Shown here piece by piece: positions 58,903 through 64,000 of a DNA stretch of 64,000 nt. Each line of letters begins with the position of its first letter. Position 1 is the stretch's first letter. Source of the DNA: JAAXHH01 sp965225915 (GTDB taxonomy: Bacteria > JAAXHH01). Under the pieces are notes generated by a model, which did no database searches, was not told the DNA's origin, and saw nothing but the letters and a program-made list of their open reading frames with translations. The translations under genes were made by a program, and so were the position numbers. The stretch is from NCBI GenBank assembly GCA_965225915.1, contig OZ245326.1, positions 1,240,001-1,304,000 of the forward strand. Reading direction: 5' to 3'.

Positions 58903-60552
58903 CTATGGGAGGTTCTGGCGGTGGATGGCCTCGGCGAGAACAACTGCCGAAGTCGAGGCGTTGTCGTTGTAGTAAGTTACGAAGCGCCTGGTTTCATGGG
59001 CGTTGTATGGGGTAAGGTTCTGCGCCCACCGAAAGCCGATGGTCTGAAACATCAACCGCGCCCGGACGTCGACCCTTTGCACACCGGGTGGGGCGGCGAT
59101 CCGGTATTGGATCCTGTCGCTTCCAGCCCGGAAGTTCCCATCTTCGCGCGCACGGCCATGCACCCTGATGGCAGCGTCGGCGGTTTCCTTGTCAAATCCT
59201 GCGGGCAGCACACGGTTGTCCTTGGCGTAGGTTACCGCCGAAAGCAGGCCCGTCGTGAGTTTTCCTGACCCGTCCGCGATGATCGGTTCATAGATCTGCA
59301 CTTGGCCGGGGTGTTCGATCAACTGGTAGTGCGGCTCAAAACTGCCTGCGTCCGCGTCGTTTTCGTTACCCTCGATGCTTCCGTCCGAGCGCATGGCGCC
59401 CGATTCGAACAGCAGGTTTCCGTTGGCATCACGCACCGCAAGGTGGATCCAGACCCGCCGGGAGGGGTAGGCCGTCGGCAGCTTGTGGCCTGCCAGGTTT
59501 GTCACTTCAAGGTCTATCACAAAGTGCTCCCCATCGCTGCTGATCTCCAACACCTTCAACTGGGCGGTGGAAGTCTGCAAGTGTTCGCGGGTCTCTTCGA
59601 CGGCGCGCTGAAGATCGTCCGACGGCGCTTTCACATTCAGCTCGTCCCGATACTTGTCCAGCAGGCGCAGCATGAACTCGTTGCCTCCCCGAAAGACATG
59701 CTGCGAAAAATCCTCCCGGGGCTCCCCGAGCACCGAGGAGATGGGGGCCAGCGCAGCCTCAGGCATGTGGCAGGACTGGCAGCTTTCGGACTCCGCGTAG
59801 GCGCTGTGCTTCCACTCCAGGTAGGGTGTTTGCTCCGGGAACCGGGACACTTCCCGCCCCTCGGCGTCGAGACTCGTCGTGAACAGCGTGTGGCAGGTGG
59901 CGCACAGCTCGGATTGCTGCAGATGCGCGCCAGTCTCGGGCGTAAAACCGGTGGCCGACTGCATGATCCGGCTCAAGCCGGTAACCACTTCAAACGGTCC
60001 GAAGATCTGGGGTTCGGCGCTCGAACGAATCACGAAGTTGCCGTCGAAACTGGATTCCTCGCCCAAATTGTCGGGTCGAATCTGATGGCAGGCGGTGCAC
60101 GACACCCCGTCAAGCGCGAACATCCCTCTTTCGTCGCCCTGCCCGGCGGCCTCGAGGTATTCAAACACTTTTCCAAGGTTGCCGTTCGACCTGGCAAGCG
60201 TGCGCGCCATGGGCATATGGCAGGTCGAGCAGGTGTCTTCGATTTCTGCCTGAGCGCCAGGATGGTCCGTCACCTCGCGGCGCACGGATGCCTGCCAGTA
60301 GGGGTCGCGCGCCGAATGCGCCATCATGGACCCGCGCCAGACATGCCCGATGGACACGTCTTTCCCATCCGCGTCGGTGAGATTGCTATGGCAGGCGATG
60401 CACTGATCCGAAGTGGCGAACGTGCTGTGATCCACCGATTGAGCATCCACCGACTGCGCATCTACCGATGCACTCGCGAGCCAGTAAAAAAGGCAAAGCG
60501 TCCCCAGTGCGAAGCACGCCAATAGCCGATATGCGTAGCTACCAGCCATCAA
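58903..60552 (-). CDS. Pentaheme c-type cytochrome
   Basis: The 549-residue protein has a signal peptide (YRLLACFALGTLCLFYWLASASVDA) and five CxxCH heme sites: CIACH, CSTCH, CTACH, CATCH and CQSCH. Further His residues may serve as distal ligands. The last ~250 residues are beta-rich without hemes (VIDLEVTNLAGHKLPTAYPS and onward), a layout seen in cytochrome c554-like and multiheme reductase proteins. It should move electrons in the periplasm. Its start overlaps the 3' end of the cytochrome/barrel gene by 14 bases, so the two are coupled. The substrate is unknown. Confidence 0.87.
   Translation of the reverse strand: MMAGSYAYRLLACFALGTLCLFYWLASASVDAQSVDAQSVDHSTFATSDQCIACHSNLTDADGKDVSIGHVWRGSMMAHSARDPYWQASVRREVTDHPGAQAEIEDTCSTCHMPMARTLARSNGNLGKVFEYLEAAGQGDERGMFALDGVSCTACHQIRPDNLGEESSFDGNFVIRSSAEPQIFGPFEVVTGLSRIMQSATGFTPETGAHLQQSELCATCHTLFTTSLDAEGREVSRFPEQTPYLEWKHSAYAESESCQSCHMPEAALAPISSVLGEPREDFSQHVFRGGNEFMLRLLDKYRDELNVKAPSDDLQRAVEETREHLQTSTAQLKVLEISSDGEHFVIDLEVTNLAGHKLPTAYPSRRVWIHLAVRDANGNLLFESGAMRSDGSIEGNENDADAGSFEPHYQLIEHPGQVQIYEPIIADGSGKLTTGLLSAVTYAKDNRVLPAGFDKETADAAIRVHGRAREDGNFRAGSDRIQYRIAAPPGVQRVDVRARLMFQTIGFRWAQNLTPYNAHETRRFVTYYNDNASTSAVVLAEAIHRQNLP
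60431..60470. repeat. 15-bp in-frame tandem repeat in the cytochrome gene
   Basis: TCCACCGATTGAGCA is followed by TCCACCGACTGCGCA and a partial third unit. On the minus strand it encodes the repeated Ser-Val-Asp-Ala-Gln just after the signal peptide. It could vary by slippage. Confidence 0.75.
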
Positions 60553-61630
60553 GGAAACCTCCGTCGAACCAGTCCCAAAGCAGGTACATGACGATTTGCG
60601 GCTTACGGTCCAGCTTGTTGGCGACCGGTACCCGCACCCCCACGTTGAGCAGGATGTGCTGGCGCGTGTTCAGCGCGACCTGCAACTGCGGCACGACGTC
60701 CAGCGTGACCTCGGACCCGGAAACCAATTCACGCGAGGCAAGCAGCTCAAACATGGGACTCCAGGCCCGGCCGAACTCGCCTTCCGAGAAGGTCCTGCCA
60801 AGCAACGCCCGGAGGGCTACTTCGTCCTCCACGGGACCGCTTAAGGCAAACTCGCCCAGTACCTGGGCCTGGAAGAACGCATCTCCAGCCAACAGCTGGA
60901 CGAAAGCCGCGTAGGGTTCCAGTATCGTCGAACCCGATCCGAATCCGTCCTCCTCCTCGCCGGTGGGCAGGACGACTTCACCGCCTATACTGAAAGCACT
61001 CCCGCGCTCCAGGTTGTGGTAAAGCGCGTACTTGTAACCGAGCGCCAGGTCTTCGAATCCGAATTTAGCGTCGCCGTCCCGCGGGGACTCGCGCCTGCCG
61101 AACGGTACCTTCACTTCAAACATGCCGCGAGGGCCGAACCGCTTCTCGTACAACGTCTCGATAATCACGGCCTTGCTTTCGTCCGTGTCCAGACTCAGGT
61201 TGAATACGGTCTCGTCCTCTGGAAACGCCTTCTCGGTAAACAGGGGCTTGGGAACGTTGAATTCGCCGCGGGGCCAGTCCTTGTTCGTGCAGAAAGTGCG
61301 GACATGCCAAAGTATGGCGTAGATATCCTCGTATGTGAGGGTATCGCCGAACGCCGGCATCATCCGGTCGAAGGCTCGTACCGGTCCGCCTTCGTGAATC
61401 ACGGCATACCAGTCGGGGTCGGGTTCGCGGGAAGTAAATTCGCAGTCCGTAAAGTCCGGAAGCTCCAGTTCGAAGCCAAGTTCTTCGACCGTGCGCCCCC
61501 GTCCGTCCGAACCGTGACAGGCCGCGCAGGCCTGTTCATAGAGGGCAGCGCCATTGGTGGGGTCGGCGAAGGCGAGGCGCACGAGCAATAGACAATGCAA
61601 TGCCACAACGCTCTTGAGGTACTTAAGCAT
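60539..61630 (-). CDS. Cytochrome c domain fused to an outer-membrane-like beta-barrel
   Basis: The 363-residue protein has a signal peptide (VVALHCLLLVRLAFA) and a single cytochrome c domain with heme site CAACHGSDGRG. An axial Met candidate lies in DRMMPAFGDTLTYEDIYAIL. From about residue 150 a beta-strand-rich part follows, with alternating hydrophobics and GEVVLPTGEEEDGFG, LGYKYALYHN and HILLNVGVRVPVAN, resembling MetA/porin-like barrels. A cytochrome built onto a barrel suggests electron transfer at or across the outer membrane. This is inference. It is coupled to the pentaheme cytochrome downstream. Confidence 0.75.
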   Translation of the reverse strand: MLKYLKSVVALHCLLLVRLAFADPTNGAALYEQACAACHGSDGRGRTVEELGFELELPDFTDCEFTSREPDPDWYAVIHEGGPVRAFDRMMPAFGDTLTYEDIYAILWHVRTFCTNKDWPRGEFNVPKPLFTEKAFPEDETVFNLSLDTDESKAVIIETLYEKRFGPRGMFEVKVPFGRRESPRDGDAKFGFEDLALGYKYALYHNLERGSAFSIGGEVVLPTGEEEDGFGSGSTILEPYAAFVQLLAGDAFFQAQVLGEFALSGPVEDEVALRALLGRTFSEGEFGRAWSPMFELLASRELVSGSEVTLDVVPQLQVALNTRQHILLNVGVRVPVANKLDRKPQIVMYLLWDWFDGGFLDGW

Positions 61631-61781
61631 ATCCGAAACATACTCCTGTCCGCACGGCGGCCGGGCTGCACCTACTCCGTAACGAACCGGTCGGAAAGAG
61701 ATTCCGCCATATCGATGATGCGTTCAGAATAAGTGCCTGATTTGGGACGAATCAGGGCTGAAAATAACCCGCGAAACGCAT

Positions 61782-62231
61782 TCAGGCGACCTGCTCGATC
61801 CGGACACGTTTCACCCCTTCACGGCGGATGCGGTAGCATACTTCGAAGAAAGCGGCCGTGTCCCCGATCATCCGGGCGAAGAGATTCACCGCGACCGGGC
61901 CGTCCGGCATGTTGGGCCGGCCATCCCTGCCGTAGAACCAGCACAGTTCGGTGATGCCGTCCAGCCACCCGTGCATGAGACCGGGCTGTAGACGGTAGTA
62001 GCAGATATCCCCGGGCAGCGTACGGCTCGTCAGGTTCTCGGGCGGGATGACGATGTCCTCGGACATGAAATAGGCGATCTCGCTGCCGGAGTAGACGGCG
62101 TGGATGCCCTCTTCTTCCATCGGCAGCGCGTCCCAAACCGCCTGGCAGGTCTTCGGTGCCTCGTCCTCCAGCATCTCGGCGTCGACCGAGACGCTTTCAT
62201 CGATGAAGGTTAATCGGATCCTACGTGCCAT
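61782..62231 (-). CDS. DUF3830-family protein (cyclophilin-like fold)
   Basis: The product has 149 residues from ATG 62231. An ATG at 62240 adds three residues. It reads ARRIRLTFIDESVSVDAEML, DEAPKTCQAVWDALP, AVYSGSEIAYFM, SRTLPGDICYY and CWFYGRDGRPNMPDGPVAVN, matching DUF3830 closely. These small proteins adopt a cyclophilin-like beta barrel and often lie in catabolic operons. The reaction is unknown. Adjacent genes do not clarify its role. Confidence 0.85.
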   Translation of the reverse strand: MARRIRLTFIDESVSVDAEMLEDEAPKTCQAVWDALPMEEEGIHAVYSGSEIAYFMSEDIVIPPENLTSRTLPGDICYYRLQPGLMHGWLDGITELCWFYGRDGRPNMPDGPVAVNLFARMIGDTAAFFEVCYRIRREGVKRVRIEQVA

Positions 62232-62278
62232 GGCTTGCATCCAGTCTTCGAACGGAAAACGATCTTGCCTTCCAGGTA

Positions 62279-62313
62279 CAGACCTCCCAGGCCCAGACCT
62301 CCCAGGCCCAGAC
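62279..62313. repeat. 15-bp direct repeat
   Basis: CAGACCTCCCAGGCC occurs twice in tandem, followed by CAGAC, in the 150-bp gap between the DUF3830 and barrel-protein genes. Nothing else is recognisable in the gap. Confidence 0.8.
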
Positions 62314-62383
62314 TACAGTTTCAGAAAGAACCCGATATCCCAGGATGGCGCGTCCAGCAGATTGCGAGCACCAGTATATTTCG

Positions 62384-63091
62384 TTACACCCGCGTTGATT
62401 CCTGCATTCGGAGTGATATAGACGTTGACCTCGGGCCGAAGGACAGGTACTGCAGATCATTCAGGGTCAATTCATCATCCGTGCCTAGAGCTTTCACACC
62501 GCGAATCCATCCCGATACCCCGATCCGCTCGCCGACCATGAAACCTGCCTCCAGGGCGTACCTCAGTTCGTCGGAGAAATCGCTTTCGCGATTGTTGAAG
62601 CCGATTTCAGCTTTAAGGTAACCCGGTGTCGGCCACAGGGAATGGCCGACCTGGAGCGAGAACAACTGGTTAAATTCACCGTCGCCGGTGAACAGGCCGA
62701 CTTCCTGGTCTGAAAAGGAATCTCCCAGCGGCAATCCGGCCATGACCTGAAGGCTCACGACCGTGGCCCCATTGGTGAGCAATCCAATCCTGACTCCGAG
62801 CTCCCAGTCCCCTGTACCCGCCTTGGTATCGGACCCGGGCCTATCTTCACTGATGCGCTGGTAGAAGGGTAGGTAGCCTACAAGCGTCAACCGGTCCACA
62901 AGGCCGAATTCACCATACAGGCTGGTTGTATAACGGCTCTGGTCCGTAATGGCCACCTTTTCTCCCGAGGGCTGGAAATAGGAATCGCTCCGTATTAACT
63001 GCTCGTTCAGCTTGAAGTATCCCTTCCCCTTGGGATGAGTCCATCCTCCGGCGAAGGCCGTACAGGTCTGAAAGAAAAACCCCGCAATCAA
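62384..63091 (-). CDS. Outer-membrane-like beta-barrel protein, 5' end cut by an IS
   Basis: The 235-residue reading starts at TTG 63091, but the protein is probably truncated. The visible N-terminus LIAGFFFQTCTAFAGGWTHP is the hydrophobic part and AxA cleavage site of a signal peptide without its basic start. The IS5-type end begins only about 8 bases further upstream. The mature part alternates polar and hydrophobic residues (YTTSLYGEFGLVDRLTLVGY, WELGVRIGLLTNGATVVSLQ) like a 'transporter/MetA-like' barrel, similar to the barrel half of the cytochrome fusion nearby. Expression is doubtful without a native start. Confidence 0.65.
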   Translation of the reverse strand: MIAGFFFQTCTAFAGGWTHPKGKGYFKLNEQLIRSDSYFQPSGEKVAITDQSRYTTSLYGEFGLVDRLTLVGYLPFYQRISEDRPGSDTKAGTGDWELGVRIGLLTNGATVVSLQVMAGLPLGDSFSDQEVGLFTGDGEFNQLFSLQVGHSLWPTPGYLKAEIGFNNRESDFSDELRYALEAGFMVGERIGVSGWIRGVKALGTDDELTLNDLQYLSFGPRSTSISLRMQESTRV

Positions 63092-63098
63092 GGCTATA

Positions 63099-64000
63099 GG
63101 AACCTCTGATCAAGTCTTGGCGTTGTTTTCATGAATGAAGTAATATGATATCGGTCCAAGTCCTGTAATGTGAATCGATAACTCACCGCGCCAGGTAAAG
63201 TGGGGTAACTGTCCATGAAACAGTCGAGCTTTTCGGATATGGCCTACGATCAGAAGAAGAAGAAAACGCGCAAGGAACGCTTTCTGGGTGAGATGGACGC
63301 GGTGCTGCCCTGGGACCTCTTGCTTGCCCCCATACTGGAGCACTATCCGAAGCCGGGCAACGGCAGGCGTCCTATTGGGGCTCTGGTGATGCTCAGGATC
63401 TACTTCATGCAGCAGTGGTACGGCCTCTCCGATCCGGCCATGGAAGACAGTCTCTACGACGTGGAATCGATGCGCCGCTTCGCGGGCGTGGATATGAACG
63501 GCGTGCCCGACGAGACGACGATCTGCAAGTTCCGTCACTTTCTGGAAGCCCATGGACTGACCCGGACGTTGTTCGAGCAGACGAAGCGTTACCTGTCCGA
63601 TCGGGGCATGATGGTCAGCGAAGGCACGATCGTGGATGCGACGATCATCCATGCGCCGTCGTCGACCAAGAACAAGGAGGGGAAAAGGGACCCCGAGATG
63701 GCCAGCACGAAGAAGGGCAACACCTGGCATTTTGGCATGAAGGCCCACGTGGGCAGCGATCCGAAGGGACGGGTGCACAGCGTTACGACCACGCCCGCCT
63801 CGGTCCACGACGCAAAGGAGATGGAGGCCTGTCTGCATGGCCGGGAGAAGGCGATCTACGGCGACAAGGCCTATGCGGACGAAAGGCGAAGACAACGGGC
63901 AGAAAAAGAAGGCGTCCAATGGCGGGTGCATCGCAAGGCCAACCGAGGCAGACGCCTTAACTGCGCGGACCGGTCGTTCAACCGAAAGAGCAATCGCGTA
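63099..64000 (+). mobile_element. IS5-family insertion sequence, left part
   Basis: The left end begins near GGAACCTCTGATCAAGTC, an IS5-type terminal sequence, about 116 bases before the transposase ATG. The right end and the inverted partner lie beyond the window. Its insertion cuts the 5' end of the adjacent barrel gene. Confidence 0.75.
63215..64000 (+). CDS. IS5-family transposase (3' truncated by window)
   Basis: From ATG 63215, 262 residues are visible and the frame is still open at the window edge. It begins MKQSSFSDMAYDQKKKKTRK and carries the DUF772 N-terminal region: IGALVMLRIYFMQQWYGLSD and LYDVESMRRFAGVDM, then PDETTICKFRHFLE. The DDE domain has GTIVDATIIHAPSST (first Asp), FGMKAHVGSD, TPASVHDAKEMEACL (second Asp) and IYGDKAYADERRR. 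There is no frameshift up to the edge, so it may be active. Confidence 0.9.
   Translation, partial: MKQSSFSDMAYDQKKKKTRKERFLGEMDAVLPWDLLLAPILEHYPKPGNGRRPIGALVMLRIYFMQQWYGLSDPAMEDSLYDVESMRRFAGVDMNGVPDETTICKFRHFLEAHGLTRTLFEQTKRYLSDRGMMVSEGTIVDATIIHAPSSTKNKEGKRDPEMASTKKGNTWHFGMKAHVGSDPKGRVHSVTTTPASVHDAKEMEACLHGREKAIYGDKAYADERRRQRAEKEGVQWRVHRKANRGRRLNCADRSFNRKSNRV

Overview
The window reads as a GC-rich chromosomal segment of a Gram-negative (diderm) bacterium. The evidence is SPOR and outer-membrane-type barrel proteins, lipoproteins, periplasmic c-type cytochromes, and heptose kinase/isomerase genes for LPS or S-layer heptose. A GWxTD-domain protein, a DUF3098-like small membrane protein next to tRNAs, many mandelate-racemase, creatininase, DUF6785 and DUF3830 type catabolic families, and homodimeric aceE point to an uncultured FCB-group or related candidate phylum (Latescibacterota- or Poribacteria-like). 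That placement is inference from gene content, not a phylogeny.

Layout. 1-5900: heptose kinase (partial), gmhA, ispE, prs, rplY, pth, rpsF-rpsR-rplI and a small membrane protein, all on +. 5916-6218: tRNA-Val, tRNA-Asp, tRNA-Leu. 6268-10302: an M20 peptidase, ychF, and a tandem, degenerate, insertion-riddled partial copy of ychF. 10527-11108: a thioredoxin-like secreted protein whose reading frame has an in-frame TGA exactly where the first Cys of CxxC should be, so a candidate selenoprotein. 11109-15183: aceF and aceE (-). 15371-18265: a DapA-family aldolase and a DUF6785-like membrane protein. 18507-21762: an AT-rich island with two DUF488 proteins, a dual-OB-type protein and a broken IS256-family element.

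22069-30337: a translationally coupled + strand run consisting of a giant pseudo-M28-peptidase/FtsX permease fusion, a TIM-barrel isomerase, pyrR, pyrB and pyrC. 30468-32520: a TPR protein and a SPOR lipoprotein separated by a strong terminator. 32565-40353: an accessory nitrogen/amino-acid catabolic block (class V aminotransferase, cupin, creatininase, polar amino-acid ABC importer lacking a binding protein, FAD amine oxidase, aspartoacylase-like hydrolase). 40568-45710: a YetA/PcRGLX-like carbohydrate enzyme and a TPR-GWxTD protein. 45761-55909: an all-minus run of GH116 glucosidase with a Cys-rich insert, a frameshifted AGCS symporter, cell-wall amidase, enolase-superfamily dehydratase, msrB, glyA and an Nramp-like transporter. 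56148-63091: a Tat-exported phosphoesterase, a PHP hydrolase, a pentaheme cytochrome coupled to a cytochrome-c/beta-barrel fusion, a DUF3830 protein and an IS-truncated barrel protein. 63099-64000: an IS5-family element that runs off the window.

The strongest candidates for something undescribed are the UGA-containing thioredoxin-like gene, the insertion-dominated ychF echo, and the DUF488/DUF488/dual-OB cassette. No CRISPR array, rRNA or prophage was seen.
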